DNA of 64,000 nucleotides from Ornithobacterium rhinotracheale (GCF_022832975.1 NZ_CP094846.1:1997501-2061500); one strand, 5' to 3'; counted from the first letter of the stretch, positions 38,878 through 49,978 are shown. Notes: generated by a model from the sequence alone, not told the origin. Translations and numbers: made by a program.

Positions 38878-39255
38878 TTATTTAGTCGCTTTTTTCTTGT
38901 TAGCAACAGTTTTTCTCTTACCTTTACGTGTACGTGAATTATTTTTAGTTCTCTGACCTCTTAAAGGTAATCCTAATCTGTGTCTAATTCCACGCTGACT
39001 ACCGATGTCCATCAATCGTTTGATGTTCATTTGAGTTTCAGATCTCAACTCACCTTCAACTTTGAAATTTTCTGAAAGTGCTTTACGAATGGCATTGATA
39101 TCATCATCATCCCAATCGTTTACTTTTTTATTTTCATCTACACCTGCTAAAGCAAGTATCTTCTTAGATGAACTTCTTCCTATACCATAGATGTAAGTTA
39201 AACCTATTACACCTCTTTTGTTCTTTGGTAAATCAATTCCTGCTATACGTGCCAT
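38878..39255 (-). CDS. rpsM: 30S ribosomal protein S13
   Basis: A 125-residue S13 of the 30S head, contacting P-site tRNA and 50[20 protein letters not shown] and the C-terminal [14 protein letters not shown] tail are canonical. It lies 8 bases downstream of rpmJ. Confidence 0.98.
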   Translation of the reverse strand: MARIAGIDLPKNKRGVIGLTYIYGIGRSSSKKILALAGVDENKKVNDWDDDDINAIRKALSENFKVEGELRSETQMNIKRLMDIGSQRGIRHRLGLPLRGQRTKNNSRTRKGKRKTVANKKKATK

Positions 39256-39263
39256 AATATAAA

Positions 39264-39380
39264 TTAACCTTGTCTTTGTTTGAATTTAGGGTTTTTCTTA
39301 TTGATCACATATAAGCGACCTTTTCTTCGAACGATTTTACATTCCGAACTTCTTTTTTTGATAGATGCTCTTACTTTCAT
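39264..39380 (-). CDS. rpmJ: 50S ribosomal protein L36
   Basis: A short 38-codon gene, read from the sequence between rpsM and infA. The product begins [19 protein letters not shown] and ends [10 protein letters not shown], matching L36. Of the four residues that bind zinc in the C+ form, only the Cys in SECKI is clearly kept (no second CxxC), so this is the zinc-independent type. The position after infA and before rpsM is the usual one. Confidence 0.93.
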   Translation of the reverse strand: MKVRASIKKRSSECKIVRRKGRLYVINKKNPKFKQRQG

Positions 39381-39442
39381 TTTATTTAATTTAATATACT
39401 CCGATTTCCAAGATAATGAAAACCTTCTTTTGTTATAATTTA

Positions 39443-39658
39443 TTAATATCTATATGTTATTCTCGCTTTAGACAAATCATATGGAGACATTTCTAACTTA
39501 ACTTTGTCTCCTGGTAACAACTTGATGTAATGCATACGCATTTTACCAGATATATGAGCAGTTACGATATGATTATTTTCAAGCTCTACACGAAACATTG
39601 CATTTGACAATGCTTCTATAATTGTACCATCTTGCTCAATATGTTTTTGCTTTGCCAT
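39443..39658 (-). CDS. infA: translation initiation factor IF-1
   Basis: A 71-residue S1-type OB fold protein that blocks the A site during initiation. [24 protein letters not shown] and [19 protein letters not shown] are conserved. It lies 12 bases downstream of secY. Confidence 0.97.
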   Translation of the reverse strand: MAKQKHIEQDGTIIEALSNAMFRVELENNHIVTAHISGKMRMHYIKLLPGDKVKLEMSPYDLSKARITYRY

Positions 39659-39670
39659 TTAATATATAGT

Positions 39671-41038
39671 TTATGATTTTCTTGAAACTCTATCTGTTTG
39701 CATCATCCCATCATAATGATGATTCAACAAATATGTATTTATCTGTTGAGCTGTATCCAAAATCACACCAACCATAATGATTAGTGAAGTCCCTCCAAAG
39801 AAATAAGAAAAGGCAGTCCCTACACCTAGTTGATGAACAATCGCAGGAAAAATAGCCGCAATTGCCAACAAAATTGACCCAGGTAATGTAATTTTAGATA
39901 AAATATCATCTAAAAAATCTGCTGTATCTTTACCAGGTTTCACCCTAGGTATTATACCTTCATTTCTTCTTAGATCTTCAGCCATTTGGTTTACAGGTAT
40001 AGTCACAGCCGTATAAAAAAATGTAAATAATACAATTAAAATACCGAAAACTACACAATACCAAAAACTAAAAGGATCCGATAAACTTTGAAAAAAACTT
40101 GGCATGTTACCATCCTTATAGAAAGCTCTGGCTAATAGTCCTGGCAAAAACATGATTGCTTGAGCAAATATAATAGGCATAACACCTGCAGCATTAACTT
40201 TTAGAGGAATATACTGCCTTACAGTATTAGTGAATGTTTTCATATAATTACTTCTCCCACCTTGAGCTCTTCCCACATATTGAACTGGGACTTGTCTCAC
40301 ACCTTTAACTAAAAGAACACAATACAAAATAACAGCCAAGAAACCTAGTATAGAGAAAAGCATAAATATACCAGATTGCTGAGAAAGCTCTGCAAAGAAA
40401 GCTGAAGGTAAATTAGCCATAATACCTACCATTATAATCAAAGAAATACCATTCCCTATCCCCTTATCTGTAATCTTTTCACCAAGCCACATAATGAACA
40501 TTGTTCCAGTAATAAGAATTACTATTGATGGTAACCAGAACCAAAAACTCGTTGGAGAAACAACATAAGCCGGAGCTATAGCAGGGTCTCCATATGGTAA
40601 AAAGAAATTAGTGACTGATGTCAAATAAGCAGGTGCCTGAACAAGACAAATAGCAATGGTAAGCCATCTAGTAATCTGAGTGATTTTTTTACGACCACTT
40701 TCACCTTCTTTTTGTAATTTTTGCAAGTAAGGAACAGCCATTCCCATCAACTGAACAACAATACTAGCCGAAATATACGGCATAACCCCTAAGGCTAAAA
40801 TCGACGCACGGCTAAAACCGCCTCCTGTAAATGCATTCAACAGACTTAAAAGACCATTCTCATTTTCAGAACCTCTTGCATTTAAGACATCAGTATTAAT
40901 ATTACTTAAATCTATACCAGGTAATGGAATATATGAACCAAATCTATACACAAGTAACAAGCTTAATGTTATAATTAGCTTATTTCTTAATTCCTCTATA
41001 CTCCAAATATTCTTAATGGTCTGTATGAAACCTTTCAT
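39671..41038 (-). CDS. secY: preprotein translocase subunit SecY
   Basis: A 455-residue channel protein with ten transmembrane helices. Conserved segments include the N-terminal RNKLIITLSLLLVYRFGSYIP start, the pore/plug region, the cytoplasmic loop with RRNEGIIPRVKPGK and QMAEDLRRN. It works with SecE (27064) and SecA in protein export and membrane insertion. Confidence 0.98.
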   Translation of the reverse strand: MKGFIQTIKNIWSIEELRNKLIITLSLLLVYRFGSYIPLPGIDLSNINTDVLNARGSENENGLLSLLNAFTGGGFSRASILALGVMPYISASIVVQLMGMAVPYLQKLQKEGESGRKKITQITRWLTIAICLVQAPAYLTSVTNFFLPYGDPAIAPAYVVSPTSFWFWLPSIVILITGTMFIMWLGEKITDKGIGNGISLIIMVGIMANLPSAFFAELSQQSGIFMLFSILGFLAVILYCVLLVKGVRQVPVQYVGRAQGGRSNYMKTFTNTVRQYIPLKVNAAGVMPIIFAQAIMFLPGLLARAFYKDGNMPSFFQSLSDPFSFWYCVVFGILIVLFTFFYTAVTIPVNQMAEDLRRNEGIIPRVKPGKDTADFLDDILSKITLPGSILLAIAAIFPAIVHQLGVGTAFSYFFGGTSLIIMVGVILDTAQQINTYLLNHHYDGMMQTDRVSRKS

Positions 41039-41055
41039 CGATTTTATTTAATTTC

Positions 41056-41508
41056 TTATTTAACTTCTACAGCTGTACCTCCAGCTTTTTCAATAGTGTC
41101 CTTTGCTGAAGCCGTAAATTTATTAGCCTCAATTTTAATAGCAGTTTTAAGTTCTCCTCTTCCTAAGATTTTAATTAAATCTTTTTTAGAAGCTAACCCA
41201 AAGGCTACAAAGGTATCTTTATTTATCGTATCTGACAAATTATTTTCATCAATTAACAGCTGAATGCTATCTAAGTTGATACCACGATAAGATACTCTAT
41301 TGATATTGGTGAATCCGAATTTAGGTACTCGTCTTTGTAAAGGCATTTGCCCTCCTTCAAACCCAACTTTTCTTGAGTATCCTGAACGAGATTTAGCACC
41401 TTTATGTCCTCTACCAGCTGTTAAGCCGTTTCCAGACCCCTCACCTCTACCTTTTCTATATTTATTTTTAGTAGAACCTGCTGCTGGTTTTAAGTTATTT
41501 AATTTCAT
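41056..41508 (-). CDS. rplO: 50S ribosomal protein L15
   Basis: A 150-residue L15 with the N-terminal basic, Gly-rich rRNA-binding arm ([18 protein letters not shown]) and a C-terminal globular domain. It lies before secY, as in most bacteria. Confidence 0.98.
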   Translation of the reverse strand: MKLNNLKPAAGSTKNKYRKGRGEGSGNGLTAGRGHKGAKSRSGYSRKVGFEGGQMPLQRRVPKFGFTNINRVSYRGINLDSIQLLIDENNLSDTINKDTFVAFGLASKKDLIKILGRGELKTAIKIEANKFTASAKDTIEKAGGTAVEVK

Positions 41509-41535
41509 AATGAATAAAATACTATTTTATATGGT

Positions 41536-41715
41536 TTACGCTTTTTCAACGGTTACCATGTGTTCAACTTTTTTAATCATCCCACGAATTACTGGGTTGT
41601 CATCGTGCTCAACAGTTTGTTGCAATTTTTTAAGCCCTAAAGCTAAAAGAGTTGCTTTTTGTCCTTTAGATCTGTTGATTGCGCTTTTTACCTGAGTTAC
41701 TTTTATTTTAGCCAT
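41536..41715 (-). CDS. rpmD: 50S ribosomal protein L30
   Basis: A 59-codon gene between rpsE and rplO. The product begins MAKIKVTQVKSAINRSKGQK and contains LGLKKLQQTVEHDDNPVIRGMI, the L30 pattern. Its length matches the family. ATG at 41713-41715, stop at 41536-41538. Confidence 0.95.
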   Translation of the reverse strand: MAKIKVTQVKSAINRSKGQKATLLALGLKKLQQTVEHDDNPVIRGMIKKVEHMVTVEKA

Positions 41716-41724
41716 TACTTATTA

Positions 41725-42246
41725 TTAACCGTTATAAACTTTACTTACAGGAATACCTCTTAATCTAGAAATCTCGTTTGCACTTCTTAAACTCAATAAA
41801 GCTTTCATAGTTGCTTTCACCACGTTATGTGGGTTTGATGATCCCTTAGACTTTGAAAGTACATCGTGAATTCCCACTGATTCAAGTACGGCACGCACTG
41901 CACCACCGGCAATAAGCCCTGTACCGTGAGATGCTGGTCTAATGAAAATTTGAGCTCCACCATATCTTGTTTCTTGTTCGTGAGGAATAGTATGACCTTC
42001 TAGGGGTATTCTCACTAAATTTTTCTTAGCATCTTCAACAGCTTTTTGGATAGCACTAGCTACATCTTTAGATTTGCCTAAACCGTAACCTACTACACCA
42101 TTTTCGTCTCCTACTACAACAATAGCAGAAAAACCAAACGCGCGACCACCTTTAGTTACTTTAGTAACACGTTGAATGCCAACTAATCTATCTTTTAATT
42201 CTAAACCTCCCGGTTTAACTTTTTCAATATTTTTAAAACCTAACAT
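41725..42246 (-). CDS. rpsE: 30S ribosomal protein S5
   Basis: A 173-residue S5 near the mRNA entry channel. The double-stranded-RNA-binding part ([18 protein letters not shown]) and the [21 protein letters not shown] segment are complete. Confidence 0.98.
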   Translation of the reverse strand: MLGFKNIEKVKPGGLELKDRLVGIQRVTKVTKGGRAFGFSAIVVVGDENGVVGYGLGKSKDVASAIQKAVEDAKKNLVRIPLEGHTIPHEQETRYGGAQIFIRPASHGTGLIAGGAVRAVLESVGIHDVLSKSKGSSNPHNVVKATMKALLSLRSANEISRLRGIPVSKVYNG

Positions 42247-42255
42247 AATCTTAAT

Positions 42256-42609
42256 TTAGAAATTTAAACCTCCTTCTCTAGCTCCGTCTGCCAAAGCTTT
42301 GATTCTACCATGATATAAAAATCCATTACGGTCGAAAACTACTGTTTCGATACCTGCAGCAAGAGCAAGCTCTGCAACGCGCTTACCTACCAATGTAGAA
42401 ACTTCTGTTTTAGTCCCTTCACTAGCAACTGATTTATCTCTAGAAGAACTAGATACTAAAGTAACACCTTTTGTATCGTCTATAATCTGAGCATAAATTT
42501 CTTTATTAGATCTATAAACAGACAATCTAGGTTTTTCAGCAGTACCAAAAATGTTTTTGCGTACTCTTCTTTTTATTTTTAATCTTTTTTGAGTCTTATT
42601 AAGTGCCAT
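42256..42609 (-). CDS. rplR: 50S ribosomal protein L18
   Basis: A 117-residue L18, which binds 5S rRNA. The ATG at 42607-42609 gives [19 protein letters not shown]; an upstream in-frame TTG would add two residues and is not used. [24 protein letters not shown] ends the protein as usual (shown only as ends: VFDRNG and REGGLNF). Confidence 0.97.
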   Translation of the reverse strand: MALNKTQKRLKIKRRVRKNIFGTAEKPRLSVYRSNKEIYAQIIDDTKGVTLVSSSSRDKSVASEGTKTEVSTLVGKRVAELALAAGIETVVFDRNGFLYHGRIKALADGAREGGLNF

Positions 42610-42624
42610 AATCAATTTTTAATT

Positions 42625-43170
42625 TTATGCAGATTTACCTGCTTTTCTACGGATTTCCTCTCCTACGAATTTAACACCTTTTCCTTTGTATGGTTCTGGT
42701 TTTCTGAATCCTCTGATTTTAGCGGCAACCATTCCTAAAAGTTGTTTATCATAAGATGAAAGTTTTATAATTGGATTTTTACCTTTTTCAGTAACAGTTT
42801 CTACTTTTACTTCTTCTGGAAGCTCAATTACGATATTGTGAGAGAAACCTAAAGATAAGTCTAGTTTTTGTCCTTGATTAGACGCTCTGTAACCTACCCC
42901 TACTAATTCTAGTTCTTTGGTAAAACCTTTATCTAAACCTTCAACCATATTATTGATTAAAGCTCTATATAATCCATGAAGGGATTTATCTTCTTTTGAA
43001 TCCGAAGGTCTTTCTACGGTTAAAACTCCATCTTCAACTTTTACATTGAAGCCTTCTTTTAATTCTTGTACTAACTCTGCTGATTTTCCTTTAACGGTGA
43101 CTACATTGTTAGAAAAACTAACAGTGATACCGTTCGGTACATCTATACTAGCAAAACCTATTCGTGACAT
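42625..43170 (-). CDS. rplF: 50S ribosomal protein L6
   Basis: A 181-residue two-domain L6 near the factor-binding site. MSRIGFASIDVPNGITV opens the protein and the RNA-binding C-terminal segment (RGFRKPEPYKGKGVKF) is intact. Confidence 0.98.
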   Translation of the reverse strand: MSRIGFASIDVPNGITVSFSNNVVTVKGKSAELVQELKEGFNVKVEDGVLTVERPSDSKEDKSLHGLYRALINNMVEGLDKGFTKELELVGVGYRASNQGQKLDLSLGFSHNIVIELPEEVKVETVTEKGKNPIIKLSSYDKQLLGMVAAKIRGFRKPEPYKGKGVKFVGEEIRRKAGKSA

Positions 43171-43193
43171 TTTTAATCTTCTTTAATCAATTA

Positions 43194-43589
43194 TTAATAT
43201 ACATAACATAAAACTTCGCCTCCTACATTTTCTTGTCTGGCTTGTTTATCTGTCATTACTCCATTAGATGTAGATACAATTGCAATACCTAATCCATTCA
43301 ATACTCTTGGCAATTCTTTGGATGAAGAGTATTTTCTTAAACCTGGTTTAGAAACTCTTACAATCTTTCTAATTGCAGGAACATTAGTCTTCTTATCGTA
43401 TTTAAGAGCTATTTTAATAGTTCCTTGGTAGCCTTCATCAACAAATTTATAGTTTAAGATATAACCTTGATCAAATAAGATTTTAGTAATATCTTTTCTC
43501 ATGTTAGATGCAGGTACTTCTACCAATTTGTGTCCAGCCATCATCGCGTTTCTAATACGCGTTAAAAAATCTGATATTGGGTCTGTCAT
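43194..43589 (-). CDS. rpsH: 30S ribosomal protein S8
   Basis: A 131-residue S8, central-domain assembly protein. MTDPISDFLTRIRNAMMAG and the C-terminal GIAIVSTSNGVMTDKQARQ are the family signatures. In E. coli S8 represses the spc operon. Confidence 0.98.
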   Translation of the reverse strand: MTDPISDFLTRIRNAMMAGHKLVEVPASNMRKDITKILFDQGYILNYKFVDEGYQGTIKIALKYDKKTNVPAIRKIVRVSKPGLRKYSSSKELPRVLNGLGIAIVSTSNGVMTDKQARQENVGGEVLCYVY

Positions 43590-43612
43590 TATTTCTATTC
43601 TTTAATTTTAAA

Positions 43613-43882
43613 TTACCAACTCGCTTTTTTAACTCCTGGGATTAATCCTTTATTGGCTAATTCTCGGAACTGAACACGAGACAATCCAAACTGACGCATA
43701 TACCCTTTTGGTCTTCCAGTAAGTTTACATCTGTTGTGCAATCTTACAGGAGATGCATTTTTAGGTAATTTTTGTAATGCTTCATAATCTCCAGCTTCTT
43801 TCAAAGCTTTTCTTTTTTCAGCATATTTTTCTACCAGTTTTTCTCTTTTGCGCTCACGCGCTTTCATACTTTCTTTAGCCAT
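43613..43882 (-). CDS. rpsN: 30S ribosomal protein S14, zinc-independent type
   Basis: An 89-residue S14 of the long type. [18 protein letters not shown] shows the conserved core, but the paired CxxC motifs of the short zinc-binding type are absent. It sits between rplE and rpsH. Confidence 0.97.
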   Translation of the reverse strand: MAKESMKARERKREKLVEKYAEKRKALKEAGDYEALQKLPKNASPVRLHNRCKLTGRPKGYMRQFGLSRVQFRELANKGLIPGVKKASW

Positions 43883-43884
43883 AA

Positions 43885-44448
43885 TTAATTATTCTTTTTA
43901 AAAGGTAATCCGAATTTCTCTAATAAAGATTTAGCCTCTTTATCTGTATTAGCAGTCGTTACAAACGTAATGTCCATACCTTGAATTTTCTTCACCTTAT
44001 CAATATTGATTTCAGGGAAAATAATTTGTTCGGTAATACCTAAGTTATAATTACCACGACCGTCAAATCCATTTGGATTAATACCGTTGAAATCTCTTAC
44101 TCGTGGTAAGGCAGTGGTGATTAATCTATCAAGGAATTCATACATTTTCTCGTCTCTAAGAGTTACCTTAACTCCGATTGGCATATCTTTTCTAAGCTTA
44201 AAAGAAGCAACATCTTTTTTAGATAAAGTTGCTACAGCTTTTTGACCAGTGATATTAGAGATTTCCTCAATTGAATATTCAATTACTTTTTTATCAGAAA
44301 CAGCCTCTCCTAAACCTTGGCTCACTACGATTTTTACCAATCTTGGAACTTGCATTACAGAAGAGTAACCAAACTCTTCTTTCATAGCCGCTACAATCTT
44401 ATCCTTATATAATTTAGCAGGACGTGGTATGTATTTTTCTGTACTCAT
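43885..44448 (-). CDS. rplE: 50S ribosomal protein L5
   Basis: A 187-residue L5, binding 5S rRNA and P-site tRNA. The ATG at 44446-44448 gives [13 protein letters not shown] and lies four bases after the rplX stop; a longer frame would overlap rplX and is rejected. [13 protein letters not shown] and [15 protein letters not shown] are conserved. Confidence 0.97.
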   Translation of the reverse strand: MSTEKYIPRPAKLYKDKIVAAMKEEFGYSSVMQVPRLVKIVVSQGLGEAVSDKKVIEYSIEEISNITGQKAVATLSKKDVASFKLRKDMPIGVKVTLRDEKMYEFLDRLITTALPRVRDFNGINPNGFDGRGNYNLGITEQIIFPEINIDKVKKIQGMDITFVTTANTDKEAKSLLEKFGLPFKKNN

Positions 44449-44452
44449 TTGA

Positions 44453-44773
44453 TTATAATGTTTTTCCTGATTTCTTAGCAAATCGAACTTTTTTATCTCC
44501 TTCCATACGAAAACCTACTCTCGTAGCTTTTCCTGTTTCAGGATCAACGATTGCTAAATTAGAAATTTGAATAGGAGCTTCGGTTTCTAAAATTCCACCT
44601 TGTGGGTTTTGTGCTGAAGGTTTAGTGTGTTTTTTAATCATATTAACTCCTTGAACAATAGCTTTATTGTCTTTAGGTCTTACTTCTAAAACCTCACCTT
44701 TTTTACCTTTATCACTTCCCGATAAAACTACAACCTGGTCTCCTTTTTTTATTTTTAACTTTACCTGTGCCAT
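44453..44773 (-). CDS. rplX: 50S ribosomal protein L24
   Basis: A 106-residue L24 with the KOW motif ([20 protein letters not shown]) that starts 50S assembly. It lies 12 bases after rplN. Confidence 0.97.
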   Translation of the reverse strand: MAQVKLKIKKGDQVVVLSGSDKGKKGEVLEVRPKDNKAIVQGVNMIKKHTKPSAQNPQGGILETEAPIQISNLAIVDPETGKATRVGFRMEGDKKVRFAKKSGKTL

Positions 44774-44785
44774 GGTATACTATTT

Positions 44786-45154
44786 TTATAATACCTCTGG
44801 AGCCAGAGATATAATTTTCATATATTGTTTATCACGTAATTCACGAGCTACTGGTCCGAATACACGGGTACCTCTCATTTCTCCGTTATTATCTAATAAA
44901 ACACAAGCATTGTCATCAAAACGGATATAAGAACCATCTTTACGTCTTACTTCTTTTTTTGTGCGTACGACAACCGCTTTAGACACTTGTCCTTTCTTTA
45001 CGTTTCCAGCTGGAGTAGCATCTTTGATTGAAATCACGATTTTATCTCCAATAGAAGCATAGCGTTTACCTGTACCGCCTAAAACTCTAATTACTAAAGC
45101 CTCTCTAGCTCCAGTGTTATCAGCTACTTTTAATCTAGATTCTTGTTGTACCAT
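44786..45154 (-). CDS. rplN: 50S ribosomal protein L14
   Basis: A 122-residue L14 at the subunit interface. [20 protein letters not shown] and the [20 protein letters not shown] segment are canonical. Confidence 0.98.
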   Translation of the reverse strand: MVQQESRLKVADNTGAREALVIRVLGGTGKRYASIGDKIVISIKDATPAGNVKKGQVSKAVVVRTKKEVRRKDGSYIRFDDNACVLLDNNGEMRGTRVFGPVARELRDKQYMKIISLAPEVL

Positions 45155-45160
45155 TTTGTA

Positions 45161-45415
45161 TTACTTAGCTCTTTCTATAATTTCTACTACTCTCCATCTT
45201 TTGTCCTTACTTAATGGACGAGTTTCCATGATTCTTACCGTATCACCCTCATTACACTCATTTTTCTCATCATGAGCCTTGTATGTTTTTGTTTTAAGAA
45301 CGAATTTACCATACATTGGGTGCTTTTGTCTTTTAGTTTCAGCAACAACGATAGTTTTATCCATCTTATTACTTTTCACTAAACCTACACGTTCTTTTCT
45401 TAAATTTCTTTCCAT
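45161..45415 (-). CDS. rpsQ: 30S ribosomal protein S17
   Basis: An 84-residue S17 ([20 protein letters not shown], then [17 protein letters not shown]). The ATG at 45413-45415 is used rather than the GTG immediately upstream. Confidence 0.97.
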   Translation of the reverse strand: MERNLRKERVGLVKSNKMDKTIVVAETKRQKHPMYGKFVLKTKTYKAHDEKNECNEGDTVRIMETRPLSKDKRWRVVEIIERAK

Positions 45416-45422
45416 CACAGTA

Positions 45423-45626
45423 TTATTTTGCTTGTGATTCTTTTAGTTTCTTAGTCAATTCCGTATTTAGTCTCGCAATCATCTTGCGTAAATTACGCAA
45501 TTGGATTGGGTTTTCTATCGGAGACATACCATGGCTTATTTTTAATAAATCATAGTTTGCTTTTTCTTCAGCAATTTTGTCTCTTAATTCTTCTACTGTT
45601 AATCCCTTAATATCTGATGCTTTCAT
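45423..45626 (-). CDS. rpmC: 50S ribosomal protein L29
   Basis: A 67-residue helical L29 at the tunnel exit ([20 protein letters not shown], and [13 protein letters not shown]). It lies 11 bases after rplP. Confidence 0.97.
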   Translation of the reverse strand: MKASDIKGLTVEELRDKIAEEKANYDLLKISHGMSPIENPIQLRNLRKMIARLNTELTKKLKESQAK

Positions 45627-45637
45627 TATACTCTATA

Positions 45638-46060
45638 TTAATCTTCTCTATAATCTCTTGCAACAACAAATTTAGTTTTAACAGGAAGTTTTTGTGCTGC
45701 CAAACGTAATGCTTCTTCAGCAGTCGCTCTCGGAATTCCTCCAATTTCAAACAAAATACGTCCTGGACGAACTGGTGCAGCCCAATATTCTGGCGCTCCT
45801 TTACCTTTACCCATACGTACTTCTTGAGGTTTCTTGGTAATTGGTTTATCTGGAAATATTTTGATCCAAATACTTCCTTCACGTTTCATATATCTTGTAG
45901 CAGCAATACGAGCTGCCTCAATTTGTCTAGCAGTTAACCATTTATCTTCTAAAGCTTTAATTCCAAAAGTACCAAAAGCTAATTGTGTACCTCTGTAATC
46001 ATTACCTTTTCCAACATTTTTATGCTGCTTTCTGAATTTAGTTCTTTTTGGTTGTAACAT
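45638..46060 (-). CDS. rplP: 50S ribosomal protein L16
   Basis: A 140-residue L16 near the A-site tRNA elbow. [19 protein letters not shown] and [12 protein letters not shown] are signature segments. Confidence 0.98.
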   Translation of the reverse strand: MLQPKRTKFRKQHKNVGKGNDYRGTQLAFGTFGIKALEDKWLTARQIEAARIAATRYMKREGSIWIKIFPDKPITKKPQEVRMGKGKGAPEYWAAPVRPGRILFEIGGIPRATAEEALRLAAQKLPVKTKFVVARDYRED

Positions 46061-46083
46061 GATTCAAATAAATCTTTATTGGT

Positions 46084-46806
46084 TTATGATCTTTTACGAC
46101 CACCGCGTTTACTACGCTCTCTGCGTTTTCCGCCTGATTTTTTATTTTTCTTAAGACCTGTAAGTGGCGAAAGTTCTCTTTTGCCATACACTTCACCTTT
46201 CATAATCCACACTTTAATACCTAATCTTCCATAAGTAGTGTGAGCTTCAGCAACATGATAATCTATGTCAGCTCTAAAAGTTGACAATGGTATTCTACCT
46301 TCTTTATATGTTTCTGAACGTGCCATCTCAGCACCATTCAATCTACCAGAAACTTGAACCTTAATACCTTCAGCATTCATTCTCATTGCAGATGCTATTG
46401 CCATTTTTACCGCTCTTCTGTAAGAAATACGATTTTCAATTTGTCTCGCAATACTTTCAGCAACGAGAGTTGCATCTAATTCAGGTCTTTTAATTTCAAA
46501 AATATTGATTTGAACATCTTTACCAGTAAGTTTTTTTAACTCCTCTTTTAACTTATCTACCTCAGTTCCACCTTTACCAATAATGATACCTGGACGAGCT
46601 GTAGTTAAGGTAACAGTAATTAACTTTAATGTTCTTTCAATATAGATACTAGATAAATTTGCTTTTGCTAAACGTACATTTAAGTACTTTCTAATTTTAG
46701 CATCTTCGGCAATTTTATCTCCATAGTTTCTACCACCGTACCAGTTAGAATCCCAACCTCTGATGATACCTAATCTATTTCCTATCGGATTTGTTTTTTG
46801 ACCCAT
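46084..46806 (-). CDS. rpsC: 30S ribosomal protein S3
   Basis: A 240-residue S3 with a KH domain ([20 protein letters not shown]) and a C-terminal domain; it ends in a basic Gly/Arg/Lys-rich tail. S3 lines the mRNA entry path with S4 and S5. Confidence 0.98.
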   Translation of the reverse strand: MGQKTNPIGNRLGIIRGWDSNWYGGRNYGDKIAEDAKIRKYLNVRLAKANLSSIYIERTLKLITVTLTTARPGIIIGKGGTEVDKLKEELKKLTGKDVQINIFEIKRPELDATLVAESIARQIENRISYRRAVKMAIASAMRMNAEGIKVQVSGRLNGAEMARSETYKEGRIPLSTFRADIDYHVAEAHTTYGRLGIKVWIMKGEVYGKRELSPLTGLKKNKKSGGKRRERSKRGGRKRS

Positions 46807-46808
46807 AA

Positions 46809-47219
46809 TTATTGCTGATTCTCTTCGGTTCTACTTCCTAAAATTAAAGTCACATGATTAGATCTCTTTCTAATTCTGTGAGCTCTACCTCGTGACGCTG
46901 GACGCAATCTTTTTAGTTGTCTTGCGCTGTCCACATACACTTCTTTCACAAATAAGTTAGCATCTTCTACATCAGCGTTCTCATTTTTGTTTTGCCAGTT
47001 GGCAATTGCTGATAATAATAGTTTTTCTAATCTTACAGATGCTTCTTTCTTTGAATATCTTAAGATATATAATGCTCTGTTGACATTTTCGCCTCTAATA
47101 ATGTCCGCTACGAGTCTCATCTTACGAGGAGAGGTAGGACAATTGTTTAGCTTAGCAAAAGCTAAACTTTTCTTAGATTCTTTTAATGCCTGAGCACTGT
47201 TATGTTTTCTAACTCCCAT
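46809..47219 (-). CDS. rplV: 50S ribosomal protein L22
   Basis: A 136-residue L22 that lines the exit tunnel. [19 protein letters not shown] opens the conserved domain and the [19 protein letters not shown] beta-hairpin end is present. The N-terminus is about 15 residues longer than in E. coli. Confidence 0.97.
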   Translation of the reverse strand: MGVRKHNSAQALKESKKSLAFAKLNNCPTSPRKMRLVADIIRGENVNRALYILRYSKKEASVRLEKLLLSAIANWQNKNENADVEDANLFVKEVYVDSARQLKRLRPASRGRAHRIRKRSNHVTLILGSRTEENQQ

Positions 47220-47230
47220 AGCTCTCTATT

Positions 47231-47512
47231 TTACTTTTTACCTTTATTTTTAGCGTTACCTGCGTGACCTCGGAAAGTACGAGTAGGAGAAAACTCACCT
47301 AACTTATGACCAACCATGTTTTCTGTAACATAAACTGGTATAAATTGCTTTCCATTGTGCACAGCTATGGTTTGACCAACAAAATCTGGCGATATCATAG
47401 ATGCACGAGACCAAGTTTTAATAACAGTTTTCTTTCCGCTTTCTATATTAGCTTGGACTTTTTTCTCTAATTTATAGTGAATATAGGGTCCTTTTTTTAA
47501 TGAACGTGCCAT
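47231..47512 (-). CDS. rpsS: 30S ribosomal protein S19
   Basis: A 93-residue S19 of the 30S head ([39 protein letters not shown] pattern, [12 protein letters not shown]). Three bases after rplB. Confidence 0.98.
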   Translation of the reverse strand: MARSLKKGPYIHYKLEKKVQANIESGKKTVIKTWSRASMISPDFVGQTIAVHNGKQFIPVYVTENMVGHKLGEFSPTRTFRGHAGNAKNKGKK

Positions 47513-47515
47513 AGA

Positions 47516-48337
47516 TTATTTCTTTCTTCTTTGAATGATATACTTATTAGATGCTTTTTTCTTAGAACGTGTCTTATAACCTTTAGCAGGAATTCCATTT
47601 TTATTTCTAGGAATACCACCAGTGGCACGTCCTTCACCACCACCCATTGGGTGATCTACTGGGTTCATAACCATAGAACGAGTTCTAGGTCTTCTACCTA
47701 GCCATCTGCTTCTACCAGCCTTACCACTCACTACTAATTGATGATCTGAGTTTGAAACAGCACCTACGGTAGCCATACATTCTACAAGAATTAATCTAAC
47801 CTCTCCTGATGGCATTTTAATCGTTGCAAACTTCCCATCTCTCGCCATCAATTGAGCGTAAGAACCAGCACTTCTAGCAATGATTGCTCCTTGCCCTGGT
47901 CTTAATTCAATACAAGAAATCACAGTACCTAGAGGTATATTCTTCAATTTCATTGCATTCCCAACCTCTGTCTCAACTCGCTCTCCACTAGTGATTTTAT
48001 CACCTACTTTCAAGCCATTTTGAGCCACTACATATCTTTTCTCACCATCAGCATATTGCACAAGCGCAATAAAAGATGTTCTGTTTGGGTCATATTCTAT
48101 AGAAACTACTTCAGCCTCTTCGTGTTTATCTCTCTTAAAATCGATGATACGATACTTTTGTTTATGACCACCACCGATAAAACGCATTGTCATACGACCA
48201 GAGTTATTTCTACCTCCGGATTTGCTCTTACCTTTAGTCAAAGATTTCTCTGGCTTATTTGTAGTAACCTCCTCGTAATTATTTACGATACGAAATCTTT
48301 GCGCTGGTGTTATTGGTTTTAATTTTCTTACTGACAT
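47516..48337 (-). CDS. rplB: 50S ribosomal protein L2
   Basis: A 273-residue L2, required for subunit joining and peptidyl transfer. The active-region His segment ([19 protein letters not shown]) is exact. Confidence 0.98.
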   Translation of the reverse strand: MSVRKLKPITPAQRFRIVNNYEEVTTNKPEKSLTKGKSKSGGRNNSGRMTMRFIGGGHKQKYRIIDFKRDKHEEAEVVSIEYDPNRTSFIALVQYADGEKRYVVAQNGLKVGDKITSGERVETEVGNAMKLKNIPLGTVISCIELRPGQGAIIARSAGSYAQLMARDGKFATIKMPSGEVRLILVECMATVGAVSNSDHQLVVSGKAGRSRWLGRRPRTRSMVMNPVDHPMGGGEGRATGGIPRNKNGIPAKGYKTRSKKKASNKYIIQRRKK

Positions 48338-48348
48338 AATTCTCTTAC

Positions 48349-48639
48349 TTAAATGTTACCGTATAAATCGATTTCTTGTCCTTCTGCTACCTGAACAATA
48401 GCTTTTTTCAATTTATTAGTAGCACCTACTTGCAAACCAGACTTAGTATATCTTGTTTTAATTTTCGGCGCATAGATCATAGTCTTTACAGAAACTACTT
48501 CTACATTATATAGTTCTTGTATCGCTTTCTTAATTTCAATCTTGTTTGATTTAGTATTTACTAAGAAAGCATAACGATTATTTAACTCTGAATCGTTTGT
48601 AGCTTTTTCGGTAATTACCGGCTTTAAAATTATACTCAT
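48349..48639 (-). CDS. rplW: 50S ribosomal protein L23
   Basis: A 96-residue L23 at the tunnel exit, docking site for trigger factor and [23 protein letters not shown] and [17 protein letters not shown] match the family. Confidence 0.97.
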   Translation of the reverse strand: MSIILKPVITEKATNDSELNNRYAFLVNTKSNKIEIKKAIQELYNVEVVSVKTMIYAPKIKTRYTKSGLQVGATNKLKKAIVQVAEGQEIDLYGNI

Positions 48640-48645
48640 AATCGA

Positions 48646-49275
48646 TTACTTTCTTAAATTTTCTTGAATTTTTTCTACTGAACTTTCAAACAAAACTAAT
48701 TCCGCAGCATTTACAATATCGTAAGTTGTTAATTCTGAAAAGTTTACAACTTTAACATTTTGTAAATTTCGGGACGACAAATATACGAATTTATTTGGTT
48801 CTCCCAAGACAAATAAAGATTTTTTATTTGACAGAGATAGATTGCTCAACAATTCGTTAAAGTTTTTAGTTTTTGGTGCTTCAAAGTTGATATCTTCTAC
48901 AACTTTCAGAGCATTGTCAAGAACTTTTTGGCTAAGTACCGATTTTTTAGCGACTCTCTTTTGAGCTCTGTTTAATTTAAAACCATAATTTCTAGGTCTT
49001 GGGCCAAATACTCTACCTCCTCCTTTAAACAATGGGTTTTTAATATCACCTGCTCTGGCTCCTCCAGTACCTTTTTGTCTTTTGATTTTTCTAGTACTTC
49101 CAGCGACTTCGCTTCTTTCTTTAGATTTATGAGTACCTTGTCTTTTATTTGCAAGATGCTGTTTAATTTCAAGATAAACGGTGTGCTCGCTTGGTTCTAT
49201 ACCAAAGATTGCATCATCTAGCTGAATTTTTTTAGCTGTCTCTTTGCCTAATTTGTCTAATACTACTACTTCCAT
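48646..49275 (-). CDS. rplD: 50S ribosomal protein L4
   Basis: A 209-residue L4 whose central loop ([19 protein letters not shown]) lines the exit tunnel. In E. coli L4 also represses the S10 operon. It overlaps rplC by 10 bases, indicating coupled translation. Confidence 0.97.
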   Translation of the reverse strand: MEVVVLDKLGKETAKKIQLDDAIFGIEPSEHTVYLEIKQHLANKRQGTHKSKERSEVAGSTRKIKRQKGTGGARAGDIKNPLFKGGGRVFGPRPRNYGFKLNRAQKRVAKKSVLSQKVLDNALKVVEDINFEAPKTKNFNELLSNLSLSNKKSLFVLGEPNKFVYLSSRNLQNVKVVNFSELTTYDIVNAAELVLFESSVEKIQENLRK

Positions 49276-49892
49276 CTTCTTAATATTACATATGAATTTT
49301 TAGGACCAGGTACAGCGCCTTTTACGATAATAAGGTTCTTTTCCTCGTCTACTTTAACAACTTGTAAATTCTGAACAGTAACTTTTTTACCTCCCATACG
49401 GCCAGCCATTCTCATTCCCTTGAATACTCTTGAAGGGTCTGAACCTGCTCCGATTGAACCTGGGGCTCTAAGTCTGTTGTGCTGACCGTGAGTTGATTGA
49501 CCAACTCCACCAAAGCCGTGACGCTTAACAACACCTTGGAAACCTTTCCCTTTGGAAGTTCCAGTGATGTCCACATACTCACCTTCTTTGAATAAGTCAA
49601 CTTTCACTTCTTGCCCTAAAGACAACTCATTTACAAAATCTCCATAAAATTCCACCAATTTGTGTTTTGGTGTAGTGCCGGCTTTTTTAAAGTGCCCTGT
49701 AAGCGCTTTACCAGCATTCTTCTCTTTCTTGTCATCGAAACCTAATTGAACAGAGCTATATCCGTCTGTCTCAATAGTTCTGACCTGCGTCACAACACAA
49801 GGACCTGCTTCAATGATGGTACAAGGAATGTTTTTCCCGTTAGCATCGTACAGGCTTGTCATTGCGATTTTTTTTCCAATAATTCCTGACAT
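49266..49892 (-). CDS. rplC: 50S ribosomal protein L3
   Basis: A 208-residue L3 that starts 50S assembly. [20 protein letters not shown] and the loop [21 protein letters not shown] are conserved. A hairpin lies in the 86-base spacer after rpsJ. Confidence 0.98.
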   Translation of the reverse strand: MSGIIGKKIAMTSLYDANGKNIPCTIIEAGPCVVTQVRTIETDGYSSVQLGFDDKKEKNAGKALTGHFKKAGTTPKHKLVEFYGDFVNELSLGQEVKVDLFKEGEYVDITGTSKGKGFQGVVKRHGFGGVGQSTHGQHNRLRAPGSIGAGSDPSRVFKGMRMAGRMGGKKVTVQNLQVVKVDEEKNLIIVKGAVPGPKNSYVILRRWK

Positions 49893-49926
49893 TATAATTT
49901 ATTAATTATTTTTTAGATAATAATGC

Positions 49927-49949
49927 AGAGCAAGCCAAAAGCTTACTCT
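49927..49949 (-). promoter_or_regulatory. hairpin in the rpsJ-rplC spacer
   Basis: In the leftward RNA AGAGUAAGC pairs with GCUUGCUCU over nine positions, one being G-U; the same pair is a mismatch on the other strand, so it is likely an RNA element of this operon. The loop is five bases (UUUUG). There is no T run, so it is not a terminator. It might be a processing or autoregulatory site. Confidence 0.5.
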
Positions 49950-49978
49950 ACATTTTTCATTTTATTATTTTACAAAAA

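Noticed and set aside
44449-44481. Upstream start for rplE overlapping rplX
   Set aside because: The ATG at 44448 gives the normal L5 N-terminus and a four-base gap.
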